This document shows, one piece after another, positions 1-8,391 of a DNA stretch of 64,000 nt. Source of the stretch: Mycolicibacterium hodleri (GTDB lineage Bacteria; Actinomycetota; Actinomycetes; Mycobacteriales; Mycobacteriaceae); the NCBI RefSeq assembly GCF_025822245.1, contig NZ_JACKTL010000033.1:172434-236433 (forward strand), in the 5' to 3' direction. Position numbers and translations under genes: made by a program. Each line of letters starts with the position of its first letter. Position 1 is the first letter of the stretch. Under the pieces are notes generated by a model. That model was not told the DNA's origin. It made no database searches and saw only the letters and a program-made list of their open reading frames with translations.

Positions 1-2
1 CG

Positions 3-182
3 TTGTTCGACTTCGCCGAACGGCACGGCATCGAGTTTGCCGACGGCGCCGTGATGGACCCCGCCGATCTCGTCCGGTTGGCGCTCGACGGCCTCGAAGC
101 CGGCGAGATCGAGATCCTCGACCCCATGGGCGTCGAGGCGAAGGCCAGTCTCGCCGGACCGCCGCGCACCTTCGCCCTCTAG
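3..182 (+). CDS. SDR-family oxidoreductase, C-terminal fragment cut by the window edge
   Basis: An open frame enters from the left edge and ends at a TAG, giving the last 59 residues of a protein. The tail LDGLEAGEIEILDPMGVEAK followed by a short Ala/Gly/Pro stretch resembles the C-terminus of classical short-chain dehydrogenases, where a final helix (ALEAGRxEVLxD) is followed by a variable tail. The cofactor and catalytic parts lie outside the window, so substrate and reaction cannot be given. It converges on the dehydrogenase at 223-1302 with a 40-bp gap. SDR assignment is an inference from the tail alone. Confidence 0.5.
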   Translation: MFDFAERHGIEFADGAVMDPADLVRLALDGLEAGEIEILDPMGVEAKASLAGPPRTFAL

Positions 183-222
183 GCGGGACGGATCGTCATG
201 CCGGTCTGGGGAGCGACCTAGC

Positions 223-1302
223 TCACGATGCGGCGAGTGCGTCGACGACGGCCGCACCAAGGGCCTGGGTGGTGGCGGTGCCGCCCATGTCGGGGGTGAG
301 GGTGGCATCGCCGCGGGCCAGCACCTTCTCGATCGCGGTGAGGACTGCGGCGGCGGCGTCGGGTTCGCCGAGATGCTCCAACATCATGGAGCCACACCAG
401 ATCTGACCGATGGGGTTGGCGACGCCCTTGCCTGCGATGTCCGGGGCGGAGCCGTGCACGGGTTCGAACAGGCTCGGGAACCGTCGTTCCGGGTTGATGT
501 TGGCACTGGGAGCGATCCCGATCGTGCCGGTGCAGGCCGGCCCGAGGTCGGACAGGATGTCGCCGAACAGATTTGATGCGACGACGACGTCGAACCAGTC
601 GGGATGCATGACGAAGTTCGCCGCGAGGATGTCGATGTGGTACTTGTCGACGTCGACGTCCGGATAATTGGCGGCCATCGCCTGCACGCGTTCGTCCCAG
701 TACGGCATGGAGATGGAGATGCCGTTGCTCTTGGTTGCCGAGGTGAGGTGCTTCTTCGGTCGAGTCGCGGCGAGGTCGAAGGCGAACTTGAGGATTCTGT
801 CGACGCCGGTGCGGGTCATGATGGTTTCCTGCATGACGATCTCGCGGTCGGTGCCTTCGAACATCTTTCCGCCGACGCTGGAGTACTCACCTTCGGTGTT
901 CTCCCGCACGACGTAGAAGTCGACGTCGCCAGGCTGCCGACCGGCCAGCGGGCTGCGGACCCCCGGCATTAGACGGACCGGCCGGAGGTTGACGTACTGG
1001 TCGAAGGCGCGACGAAACTGCAACAGGCTGCCCCACAGGGAGACGTGGTCGGGCACCACTTCCGGCCACCCGACGGCGCCGAAGTAGATCGCGTCGAAGC
1101 CCTTGAGTTCGTCGAACCAGTTGTCGGGCAGCATCTTTCCGTGTTTGAGGTAATAGTCGGCGCTGGAGTGGTCGAAGTGCTCGAAGTCGATCTCGAAGTC
1201 GAATGCCGTCGCGGCCGCGTCGAGAACGCGCAGACCTTCGGGCACCACTTCGGTGCCGATGCCGTCGCCGGGGATGACGGCGATGCGATGGGTGTCGGTC
1301 AT
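223..1302 (-). CDS. Tartrate / D-malate dehydrogenase (decarboxylating), isopropylmalate dehydrogenase superfamily
   Basis: A 359-residue protein of the beta-decarboxylating dehydrogenase family, which oxidises 2R-hydroxyacids with NAD+ and releases CO2. The N-terminus IAVIPGDGIGTEVVPEG is the family signature. FRRAFDQYVNLRPVRLMPGV carries substrate-binding arginines, VRENTEGEYSSVGG is the YeaU/TtuC-type active-site loop, and NLFGDILSDLGP supplies the metal-binding aspartates. The C-terminal FEPVHGSAPDIAGKG motif is intact. Length matches tartrate/D-malate dehydrogenases rather than LeuB. Its ATG overlaps the stop of the upstream TetR gene by 4 bp, so the two form one operon and the regulator probably responds to a hydroxy-acid. 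Malate versus tartrate preference cannot be read from sequence. Confidence 0.88.
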   Translation of the reverse strand: MTDTHRIAVIPGDGIGTEVVPEGLRVLDAAATAFDFEIDFEHFDHSSADYYLKHGKMLPDNWFDELKGFDAIYFGAVGWPEVVPDHVSLWGSLLQFRRAFDQYVNLRPVRLMPGVRSPLAGRQPGDVDFYVVRENTEGEYSSVGGKMFEGTDREIVMQETIMTRTGVDRILKFAFDLAATRPKKHLTSATKSNGISISMPYWDERVQAMAANYPDVDVDKYHIDILAANFVMHPDWFDVVVASNLFGDILSDLGPACTGTIGIAPSANINPERRFPSLFEPVHGSAPDIAGKGVANPIGQIWCGSMMLEHLGEPDAAAAVLTAIEKVLARGDATLTPDMGGTATTQALGAAVVDALAAS

Positions 1303-1883
1303 GACGAAGTCCCTTCAGCCGCGGGGACGGCGGCGTCGACGAGCACGACGGCGATGGCGGCGGCGGTGGCGAAGGTGTCGGCGTCGAGCACGCGGTTGCG
1401 CGCCGAGGCGCCGTCCAGGAGCAGCGCCAGTTGTTCACCGAGTTGCTCGGGGTCGGCGGCGCCGGCCTCGCGCGCGGTGTCGGTGAGCCGCGCGGCGAAG
1501 GCCGTCTTGTAGTCGCGGGCGTGGATGCGAGCCGGGTGGGCCGGGTCGTGGATCTCGACGGCCGCCGCGATGAACGGGCACAGCGGGGAGTGAATGTCGA
1601 AGGCGGCGAGGAGGCGCTCCCGCGGCGTGAGGTCGGCGCGGTCGAACACCTCCGGCAGGATGTCGGGGTCGAATCGGCGCAGGTGTTCGGCGATCAGCTC
1701 GTCCTTGCTGGCGAAGTGCTGGTAGAACGTGCGCTTGGAGACCTGGGCCACGGCGCACAGCTGATCCAGGCCGGTCGAGTTGATGCCCTGATCGCGGAAC
1801 AGTTGCCGCGACGCGCCCAGAATGCGCTCGCGTGCGCCCCGGCCGCGGCGCAGGCCCCGGGGCCCCTTCTCCAACTCCGTCAC
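1299..1883 (-). CDS. TetR family transcriptional regulator
   Basis: A 194-residue TetR-type repressor. After a basic N-terminus (GLRRGRGARERILGASRQLF), residues about 18-65 form the helix-turn-helix, with VSKRTFYQHFASKDELIAEH as the recognition helix and first ligand-domain helix. The remainder is a variable helical effector domain. It overlaps the downstream dehydrogenase by 4 bp and is divergent from the SDR at 2012; the shared 128-bp gap contains a pair of similar sequences that could be its operator. It likely controls itself, the dehydrogenase and possibly the divergent SDR/NTF2 pair. The ligand is unknown. Confidence 0.88.
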   Translation of the reverse strand: MTELEKGPRGLRRGRGARERILGASRQLFRDQGINSTGLDQLCAVAQVSKRTFYQHFASKDELIAEHLRRFDPDILPEVFDRADLTPRERLLAAFDIHSPLCPFIAAAVEIHDPAHPARIHARDYKTAFAARLTDTAREAGAADPEQLGEQLALLLDGASARNRVLDADTFATAAAIAVVLVDAAVPAAEGTSS

Positions 1884-1910
1884 CCGGCCAGCCTAGCCCA
1901 GTTCGGTACC

Positions 1911-1979
1911 GATCTGTGTGCATAGCTTGCGTTCCTCCGTCCCCACTCGCTACGTTAGGTACGCGGATCGGTGTACATA
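1911..1979. promoter_or_regulatory. Paired direct repeats in divergent promoter region, possible TetR operator
   Basis: GATCTGTGTGCATA at 1911-1924 and GATCGGTGTACATA at 1966-1979 match at 12 of 14 positions, on the same face and 55 bp apart. They lie between the divergent TetR gene and the SDR gene. The spacing and location suit a regulator binding twice, but the repeats are not palindromic as most TetR operators are. The assignment is inference. Confidence 0.3.
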
Positions 1980-2011
1980 ACATCGGCGCTGACGAACGAA
2001 TGGAGTCACAC

Positions 2012-2746
2012 GTGGGAAAGCTCGACGGCAAGGTCGCAGTAATCACCGGCGCGACGAGCGGGATGGCGCTGGCCGGTGCCAAGTTGTTCGTCGCCGAAGG
2101 CGCTCATGTCGTCATCTCGGGCCGACGGCAGGACGCGCTGGACCAGGCGGTCGAGCACATCGGCCGCAATGTGACTGGTGTGCAGGGTGATTCGGCCGAC
2201 CTCGAGGGTCTGGACCGCCTTTTCGACACGGTCAAGAGGGAATGGGGCGCGATCGACGTGCTTTGGGCGAGCGCCGGCGTGGGCAAGCAGGCCAAGCTCG
2301 GCGAGATCACCGAGCAGGACTTCCACGACGCATTCTGGCTGAACGCACGCGGCACGCTGTTCACGGTGCAGAAGGCGCTGCCCTTGTTCAACGACGGCGG
2401 CTCGATCTTCATGACCGGATCGAACGCCTCACTGAGGGGCTACCCCAACTGGAGCGTGTACGCCGGCAGCAAGGCCGTTTTGCCCGCCTACGCGCGGGTG
2501 TGGGTGTCGGAGTTGAGGGACAGGAAGATTCGGGTCAACGTGCTGACGCCCGGCCAGGTGGCCACGCCGGCCTTGGAGCAGGTGATGGACGAGGAGGCCA
2601 AGGCGCAGTTCGAATCCGTGATTCCACGGCGAGAGTCGGGTCGCCCCGAGGAGATCGCCTCGGCCGCGTTGTTCCTCGCCTCGGACGACTCGAGCTACGT
2701 CAACGGCCAGGAGCTGGTGGTCGACGGCGGCACCACGGTGATCTGA
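2012..2746 (+). CDS. SDR family NAD(P)-dependent oxidoreductase
   Basis: A classical short-chain dehydrogenase of 244 residues. The GTG at 2012 is chosen because a GGAG lies at 2003-2006 and because KLDGKVAVITGATSGMA is the usual family start; an in-frame ATG at 2000 would add four residues. The Rossmann motif TGATSGM has Met where the third Gly is often Ile/Leu. DVLWASAGVG replaces the common NNAG with ASAG. SxnAS and YAGSK supply catalytic Ser, Tyr and Lys. The C-terminal SSYVNGQELVVDGG is standard. It is followed after 33 bp by an NTF2-like protein. Substrate unknown. Confidence 0.85.
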   Translation: MGKLDGKVAVITGATSGMALAGAKLFVAEGAHVVISGRRQDALDQAVEHIGRNVTGVQGDSADLEGLDRLFDTVKREWGAIDVLWASAGVGKQAKLGEITEQDFHDAFWLNARGTLFTVQKALPLFNDGGSIFMTGSNASLRGYPNWSVYAGSKAVLPAYARVWVSELRDRKIRVNVLTPGQVATPALEQVMDEEAKAQFESVIPRRESGRPEEIASAALFLASDDSSYVNGQELVVDGGTTVI

Positions 2747-2779
2747 GTGACCAACGACCGCAACCACGTAGGAGCCAGC

Positions 2780-3199
2780 ATGACCGCCTACGCCCCACAC
2801 CGTGACACCGTGGAGTCCTTCGTCAACTGCATGCACGACGGTGCGGACAGAAATGCCCTCTCCGAGATCCTCGCCGAGGACGTGGTGCTGTACGGCCCGC
2901 TCGGCGACGAGCCAGTCAGCGGCCGCGGGGCAGTCCTGGAAGCGATCCAAGGGATCGGCGGGTCGGCCGACCTCCAGTACACGGAAGTCCTCACCGGCCA
3001 GATCCACCACGCCGCGAACTTTCGGCTGCAGATCGACGACACCGTGGTCGACGGGATGGACAGATTCCTACTCGACGCGGACGGCAAGATCGCCGAGGTC
3101 ACCATCTGGTGGCGCCCGCTGCCGTCCGGCGTCCAGATGCAGAGGCACCTCGCCGGCCTTCTTGGCATGCAGCCCTGGGAACTTCGCACGGACGGGTAG
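2780..3199 (+). CDS. NTF2/SnoaL-like protein
   Basis: A 139-residue protein starting at ATG 2780 after AGGAGCC. The pattern HRDTVESFVNCM, then ILAEDVVLYGPLGDEPVSGR, then a beta-rich second half ending in IAEVTIWWRPLPSG is that of the cone-shaped NTF2 fold used by SnoaL cyclases, ketosteroid isomerases and many non-catalytic pocket proteins. No canonical isomerase Asp/Tyr pair is evident, so an enzymatic role is uncertain. It probably shares a transcript with the preceding SDR and may bind the same small molecule or its product. Confidence 0.7.
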   Translation: MTAYAPHRDTVESFVNCMHDGADRNALSEILAEDVVLYGPLGDEPVSGRGAVLEAIQGIGGSADLQYTEVLTGQIHHAANFRLQIDDTVVDGMDRFLLDADGKIAEVTIWWRPLPSGVQMQRHLAGLLGMQPWELRTDG

Positions 3200-3375
3200 C
3201 CGCCTACGGGGATCCTCGATGCCGACTGTGTGGGTTGTCGTCGAAAACTGCGGGACCGACCGACGGAAGTCCGCACAGTCGGCGAACCCAGCGCACAGGC
3301 CGACCGATACTAGGGAGGCCCACGGTGTGCACCGTTTCGAGTGCGCATCCGCGCCGACGGCCTTAGCGTGACGTC

Positions 3376-4095
3376 GTGGATTGGGAGTTCGACGCCGAGG
3401 TGTTCCAGTGGCGTGGCCCTGCGCCGTATTTCTTCGTTCCTGCACCGACGCATGTCAACGACTTCCTCCATGCCCACCACGGCGAACTGACCTACGGCTG
3501 GGGCGTCATTCCCGCCCAGGTGCGCGTCGGCACCACCGTGGTGACGACGTCGCTCATACCCAGGGACGGTGTGTATTTGGTGCCGCTGAAGGTTGCGTTA
3601 CGCCGCCCCGAAGGCATCGACGACGGCGACGTCGTGCGAATGGCACTGCAGGTCGGCCACGAAGACGACGGTGGTTCGAGCAACGGCACGGCCATGACCA
3701 CATTCGTCGTCGACGCCGGGGTGGCCGTCGACCTCGCCACCGACGGGGCGAGCATTCCGGCCGCGCACAGTTTGACGGCTCCGACGCTCCTCCGCTCGCA
3801 GGTCCTGGCTCGGGTGTATGGATCGGTGCACCGTGGCGAGATCGACGAGCGGACGGGTCGCAAGATCCTCGACGACATCCGGGGCCTGCGAATCCGGTTC
3901 CTCGGTGACCGGTCGCTGGAGGACCACGCGTGGCGACTGGCGACCCGGCAGAACTGGCCGGACGTCCACCGGGCTCACTACATCGCACTCACCCAGCTGC
4001 AGGCCGATGCACTCGTCACCACCGACGACGAACTGGCCGCCTCAGCACGTGGATTGGTGAGGATCGCGACTCCGGGCGACATCCTGCGGTCCTAG
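3376..4095 (+). CDS. DUF1905-PIN-like domain fusion protein
   Basis: A GTG-started 239-residue protein with two parts. Residues 1-95 match DUF1905, a small beta-barrel with the patterns VFQWRGPAPYFFVP, YGWGVIPAQVRVG and VPLKVALRR. Residues 108-239 look like a PIN nuclease of the VapC class: TTFVVDAGVAVDLATDG gives the first acid (D113), APTLLRSQVLARVYG the second helix, and ALVTTDDELA the last acid (D217). Two acids expected in active PIN enzymes are missing: the conserved Glu is Q142, and the Asp of the YDAxY-like segment is R199. RNase activity is therefore doubtful. No antitoxin-sized gene adjoins it. The role is unknown; a sensor or inactive RNA-binding protein is possible. Confidence 0.7.
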   Translation: MDWEFDAEVFQWRGPAPYFFVPAPTHVNDFLHAHHGELTYGWGVIPAQVRVGTTVVTTSLIPRDGVYLVPLKVALRRPEGIDDGDVVRMALQVGHEDDGGSSNGTAMTTFVVDAGVAVDLATDGASIPAAHSLTAPTLLRSQVLARVYGSVHRGEIDERTGRKILDDIRGLRIRFLGDRSLEDHAWRLATRQNWPDVHRAHYIALTQLQADALVTTDDELAASARGLVRIATPGDILRS

Positions 4096-4252
4096 AGCGA
4101 GCTCCGGTCGCGTGCGATACGGGCCGGGGAGGGTGGCCGGACAGGAGATTGACAGGACATCGACAGGCGTTCGGCCCCAACGGTGACAACTGCCGGACCT
4201 ACCGTGCGAGCAGCGCGCGACGCGGCACGCATGAACGTAGACGGGAAGTTCG

Positions 4253-4798
4253 ATGACGCAATCGACCACACGGCCAGGCGACGTCGGCGATCCGACGAAC
4301 ATCTCGGCGGACGTCGAGCACCCCGCACCGCCGACCCGCTGGCAGCGCCTCGAAGACGAATGGACGCGACGACTGCAACCCGGCGAGCGGTCCACCCTCA
4401 TCGCCTGGGCCTCCTTCACGGCGACCTTCGCCGGCGTGCGCGCCCTGACGCACTGGATTCACGACGGGCACGGGCCGGCCGGTGGGGGAATGTCGGTGGG
4501 CGGTCATCACTTTCACCACTACAACCTCGGCATCGCGGGCCTGGCGGGTGTCGGCGCGGTGTCGCTGCGCGGGCGTGAGCGGCACCGCCGTCACGCGCTG
4601 ACAGCGGTCACCTACGGGTCGGCGCTGGCGCTGATCGTCGACGAACTGGCCCTGCTCATCGACCTGAAGGACGTGTACTGGGCCCGTCAGGGCCGTACCA
4701 GCGTCGACGCCGCCGTCACGGTGGCCGCCGCGGGCGGCACCTTTGCCGCCGGGCTGCCGTTCTGGCCGCACGCCCGCCGCGCGCTGCGACGGCGTTGA
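4253..4798 (+). CDS. Actinobacterial integral membrane protein, HHFHHYNLGI type
   Basis: A 181-residue protein with a hydrophilic N-terminal 50 residues and about four membrane helices (about 52-70, 92-110, 118-145 and 155-172). The conspicuous motif GGHHFHHYNLGI lies just before the second helix, and DELALLIDLKDVYW marks the third; both recur in uncharacterised actinobacterial membrane proteins. Clustered histidines with conserved acids suggest metal binding, but this is speculative. The basic tail HARRALRRR is cytoplasmic by the positive-inside rule. It stands alone, 157 bp after the DUF1905-PIN gene. Confidence 0.6.
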   Translation: MTQSTTRPGDVGDPTNISADVEHPAPPTRWQRLEDEWTRRLQPGERSTLIAWASFTATFAGVRALTHWIHDGHGPAGGGMSVGGHHFHHYNLGIAGLAGVGAVSLRGRERHRRHALTAVTYGSALALIVDELALLIDLKDVYWARQGRTSVDAAVTVAAAGGTFAAGLPFWPHARRALRRR

Positions 4799-5002
4799 CC
4801 GGAGTGCTCACGCGCCGGTCGGCGCAAGGGACGACCGGGGCTCGGCGTCGCCGATGAGGGCCGGGGGCTTCCTCTCCTAAACCTGGATGTCGTGTGAGAC
4901 AGATCATCGGCCGATGCCGTTCGCTTTCGCGCACGGCCGCCGACTACATCTCTGCCAACACAGCGGCACACCGCGTTTACAGCCCAGGAAAGAGGGACCA
5001 TC

Positions 5003-5251
5003 ATGACCAACACCACCACGGATCGCACGCGCGGCGGCTTCGCCTCGAAATTTGCGCTCGTCATCGCCGCGCTGCTCGCCATCGCCCTGGTGATCTTCGT
5101 CCTGCAGAACACCATCCACACCACGATCAACTTCATCGGCTGGAATTTTGATGTGGCGCAGGGGGTTTCGCTGCTCGGTGCAGCAGTCGTCGGCGCGATC
5201 ATCGCACTCGTGGTCAGCGCCGTCATTCGCCTGCGCCGCGTGGTCCGCTGA
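5003..5251 (+). CDS. LapA/DUF1049 family membrane protein
   Basis: An 82-residue protein preceded by AAAGAGGG. It has the two-helix LapA (DUF1049) layout: a short cytoplasmic N-terminus, a first helix around residues 16-35, the hallmark FVLQNTIHTTINFIGWNF linker, a second helix at about 55-74, and a basic RLRRVVR end. E. coli LapA works in envelope lipopolysaccharide assembly; the actinobacterial homologues have no defined role. It stands alone and converges on the permease at 5308. Confidence 0.8.
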   Translation: MTNTTTDRTRGGFASKFALVIAALLAIALVIFVLQNTIHTTINFIGWNFDVAQGVSLLGAAVVGAIIALVVSAVIRLRRVVR

Positions 5252-5287
5252 CACGGCCGTCGCGACGCACCGGGCGTAAGGGCCGTG
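5252..5287. terminator. Possible bidirectional hairpin between convergent genes
   Basis: CACGGCC at 5252-5258 pairs with GGCCGTG at 5281-5287, exactly between the convergent stop codons of the LapA-like gene and the NCS1 permease. There is no T-tract on either side, and the loop of 22 nt is long, so this is a weak call. Confidence 0.3.
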
Positions 5288-5307
5288 AACCCTATTCGGT
5301 GACGGCG

Positions 5308-6741
5308 CTAGCCCGTGCTCGCTTCGGCGACGTGGTCGGGGTGGATCATCGATTCCGGCGGGTTGCTCGTGCGCCGGGCAAGTGGGTAGTAGATCGCGGC
5401 CGTGACGACCAAGCCCACGATCCAGGAGATGTCGGCTCCGCCAAGCATGCCGGTGACGGGTCCGGTGTACAGCGCCTGCGCGAGAAACGGAATCTGGGCC
5501 ACGACGCCAATCGCGTAGCAGCCCAGTGCGGTTGCGTTCCACCGGCCGTACCGGCCGGCGGGGCTGTAGAGCGCCGGGACGTCGACGCGTTCCCGGGAGA
5601 TCAGGTAGTAGTCGATGAGATTGATCGCGCTCCACGGGGTGAAGACCATCAGCAACGTGAGGACGAAGTTCTTGAAGTTGCTCAGGAAGTCGGCGCTGGC
5701 TCCGAGTGCGATCAGGACCGAGAGCGCCGTGAATCCGACGATGTAGGCGGCGCGGGCGGTCGACGAGATGCGGGTCTGACCGTTGAACGCGGTCACCGTG
5801 GTGAGGATCGACATGAAACCGCCGTAGGCATTCAGGCAGTTGATAGTCAGCTTTCCGATCACGATCACGAGGTAGATGAGCACCGCGACGACTGGCGGGC
5901 CGGCCAGACCGCCGACGAACCCGACTTGGTCGTCGAGGAATTCGTCGCCCGCGACGGCGGCTACCAGCGCGCCGAACGCCATGGACCACGAGGACCCGAT
6001 GACCGAACCAGCCAGGGTGGACCAGAAGGTGGCACGACCACTGGTGGTGCGAGGCAGGTAACGGGAGTAGTCCGCGACGTAGGGCCCGAAGGTCAGCTGC
6101 CAGCCCGCCCCGAGTGAAATGGCGAGGAGGAAGGTGGCGAAGTCGAATGGCTTCACGCCGATGACCGACGCGACGTCGTAGTCGGCGAACAGCCGGATGG
6201 CCAGGTAGGTGAAGCCGATGATGCCGACGACGGAGGCCACCCGTCCAACGGTGTGAATCAGTCGGTACCCGGTCACCGCCACCAATGCGGTGAGTACACC
6301 GAACACGACGATGCCGACCGCCACGTCGTCGGAGTGCAGGATGTGTCCGATCGCCTGACCGGCCAGAACGGTGCCCGTTGCGGCGAAGCCCAGGTACATG
6401 AGGACGACGAAGAACAGCGGCACGACGGCGCCGAACACTCCGAACTGCGCGCGACTGGAGATCATTTGCGGCAGTCCCAGCCGCGGACCCTGGGCGGAGT
6501 GCAGCGCCATTACGACTCCACCCAAGACGTTGCCGATGAGCAGACCGACGATCGCCCAGATCGCGTCCGCGCCGAACACGACGGCCAGCGCCCCGTCGAC
6601 GATGGCGGTGATCTGCATGTTGGCGCCGAACCACAGAGTGAACTGGTTGCGCGGCGTTCCATGGCGCTCGCCGTCGGGGATGACTTCGATCGTGCGGCGT
6701 TCGATCGCGAGTGCGGAATCCGTTGTCGTGCGGTCTTTCAT
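5308..6741 (-). CDS. NCS1 family purine/pyrimidine/allantoin-type permease
   Basis: A 477-residue membrane carrier of the nucleobase:cation symporter-1 family, which imports cytosine, purines, hydantoins or related N-heterocycles with H+ or Na+. The opening IPDGERHGTPRNQFTLWFGANM is the typical NCS1 start, followed by twelve predicted helices. GAGWQLTFGPYVADYSRYLP in the middle and LIDYYLISRERVDVPALY near helix 10 are family hallmarks. It is monocistronic here; no nucleobase catabolic gene adjoins it, so the substrate is not inferable. It ends head to tail with the LapA-like gene. Confidence 0.87.
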   Translation of the reverse strand: MKDRTTTDSALAIERRTIEVIPDGERHGTPRNQFTLWFGANMQITAIVDGALAVVFGADAIWAIVGLLIGNVLGGVVMALHSAQGPRLGLPQMISSRAQFGVFGAVVPLFFVVLMYLGFAATGTVLAGQAIGHILHSDDVAVGIVVFGVLTALVAVTGYRLIHTVGRVASVVGIIGFTYLAIRLFADYDVASVIGVKPFDFATFLLAISLGAGWQLTFGPYVADYSRYLPRTTSGRATFWSTLAGSVIGSSWSMAFGALVAAVAGDEFLDDQVGFVGGLAGPPVVAVLIYLVIVIGKLTINCLNAYGGFMSILTTVTAFNGQTRISSTARAAYIVGFTALSVLIALGASADFLSNFKNFVLTLLMVFTPWSAINLIDYYLISRERVDVPALYSPAGRYGRWNATALGCYAIGVVAQIPFLAQALYTGPVTGMLGGADISWIVGLVVTAAIYYPLARRTSNPPESMIHPDHVAEASTG

Positions 6742-6870
6742 GGGCGCTCCTCCTCCACGTGGCTCAGGACTCGCGCCTGACGGGTCGTGTCGTCCTGTCC
6801 GTAGGAGGTAGTCAACAACAATTCACGTCCATGCGCGCAGCACGCGCCGCGCGGTGACGAGGTCGGCCGT

Positions 6871-8391
6871 TCAGAGGCCGTCGTCGCGCAGGGCGACCTC
6901 GGCGGGAGTCAAGGCCCGCGCGACCGCAGACTTCCAGCCCGCGGCCTCACGCCTGCGGGTCCGGGCGTCCATGTTCGGGTACCACGCCGCCGCGATGTGC
7001 CGATTTGCCCGCAACGCAGCGCGATCGGGCCAATAGCCGACGGCGAGCCCGGCCGAGTACGCCGCACCCAACGACACCGTCTCCGAGACGAACGGGCGCA
7101 CCACCGGAACGTTGAGGACGTCGGCGTTGTACTGCATCATCAGGTGGTTCGAGGTCATCCCGCCGTCGACGGCCAACCTCGCCAGGGGCACGCCGGATTC
7201 GAGCATCATGGCGTTGACCACCTCCCACGTCTGCCAGACGGTGGCCTCCAACACCGCGCGCGCGAGATGACCCTTGGTGATGTAGGACGTCAGTCCCACG
7301 ACGATTCCTCGCGCCGCCGAGTCCCAGCGCGGCGCAAGCAGTCCGGAGAAGGCCGGCACGATGTAGCAGCCACCGTTGTCGTCGACGGTACGAGCCAATG
7401 TCTCGATCTGAGGCGCGGTGTCGATCACGCCCAGCTGATCACGGAACCACTGGACCAACGAGCCGGCCACCGCGATGGGCCCCTCGAGGGCGTACATCGG
7501 CTCCTCGCTCGGCGCGGCATATCCGACGGTCGACAGCAGGCCATTGGTGGACTCGACGATCGAGGTTCCGACGTTCATCAGCAGGAAGGCCCCGGTCCCG
7601 TACGTGCACTTCGCGTCGCTGGGTTCGAAGCACATTTGGCCGAAGAGCGCCGCCTGTTGGTCACCGAGCGCGGCTGCGATCGGCACGCCCGGCAAGACGA
7701 CCGCGCAGTTGGCGTATACCTCGCAGTTCGTCACGATCCGCGGCATCATCGCTTCTGGAATGTCCAGTATCGACATGAGTTTCGGACTCCACTCCAGCGT
7801 GTGCAGATCCATGAGGAGGGTCCTGCTCGCGTTCGTGACGTCGGTGACGTGAATGCCCCCCTTGGGGCCGCCGGTGAGATTCCAGATGAGCCACGACTCG
7901 AGGGTGCCGAAGAGCACCTCGCCCTTGTGTGCGCGAGAATCCAGACGTCGGACGTTGTCCAACAGCCAGCGCAGACGCGGCGCGGCGAAGTAGGACGCCG
8001 GGTCGAGTCCCGCGAGTCGACGGAAGTCCTCGGCATGGGGCTCGATCTGGTCCACCACGGGACCGGTCCTGGTGTCCTGCCACGTGATTGCCGGCGCAAC
8101 CGGCGCGCCCGTCCGGCGATCCCACACCACGGTGGTTTCGCGTTGGTTGGCGATCCCGAGCGCGACGACGTTGGTCGCGTCCAGCCCCGCCGCCTTGAGC
8201 GCGTCGGGTACGACCTTGCGCACGTTGCGCCACAGTTCGGCGGCGTCCTGCTCGACCCATCCGGGCTGCGGAAAGGACTGCCGCTGTTCACGCTGCGCGA
8301 TGGAGAGCATCCGGCCACCGTGGTCGAACACCATGCAGCGCGCGGACGTCGTACCCAGGTCGATCGCCGCCACCACGCGCTGGTCGGTCAC
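6871..8391 (-). CDS. glpK: Glycerol kinase, copy 1
   Basis: A complete 506-residue FGGY kinase that phosphorylates glycerol to sn-glycerol 3-phosphate with ATP. The first ATPase lobe begins [34 protein letters not shown] and ITWQDTRTG are glycerol-binding segments. The second lobe has [22 protein letters not shown] and VDGGMTSNHLMMQ, which match FGGY signatures. It overlaps the upstream iclR-type gene by 4 bp and is transcribed away from glpF. A second, frameshifted glpK lies 1.8 kb away on the other strand. Copy 1 is the only intact one, so it may be the working enzyme. Confidence 0.9.
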   Translation of the reverse strand: MTDQRVVAAIDLGTTSARCMVFDHGGRMLSIAQREQRQSFPQPGWVEQDAAELWRNVRKVVPDALKAAGLDATNVVALGIANQRETTVVWDRRTGAPVAPAITWQDTRTGPVVDQIEPHAEDFRRLAGLDPASYFAAPRLRWLLDNVRRLDSRAHKGEVLFGTLESWLIWNLTGGPKGGIHVTDVTNASRTLLMDLHTLEWSPKLMSILDIPEAMMPRIVTNCEVYANCAVVLPGVPIAAALGDQQAALFGQMCFEPSDAKCTYGTGAFLLMNVGTSIVESTNGLLSTVGYAAPSEEPMYALEGPIAVAGSLVQWFRDQLGVIDTAPQIETLARTVDDNGGCYIVPAFSGLLAPRWDSAARGIVVGLTSYITKGHLARAVLEATVWQTWEVVNAMMLESGVPLARLAVDGGMTSNHLMMQYNADVLNVPVVRPFVSETVSLGAAYSAGLAVGYWPDRAALRANRHIAAAWYPNMDARTRRREAAGWKSAVARALTPAEVALRDDGL

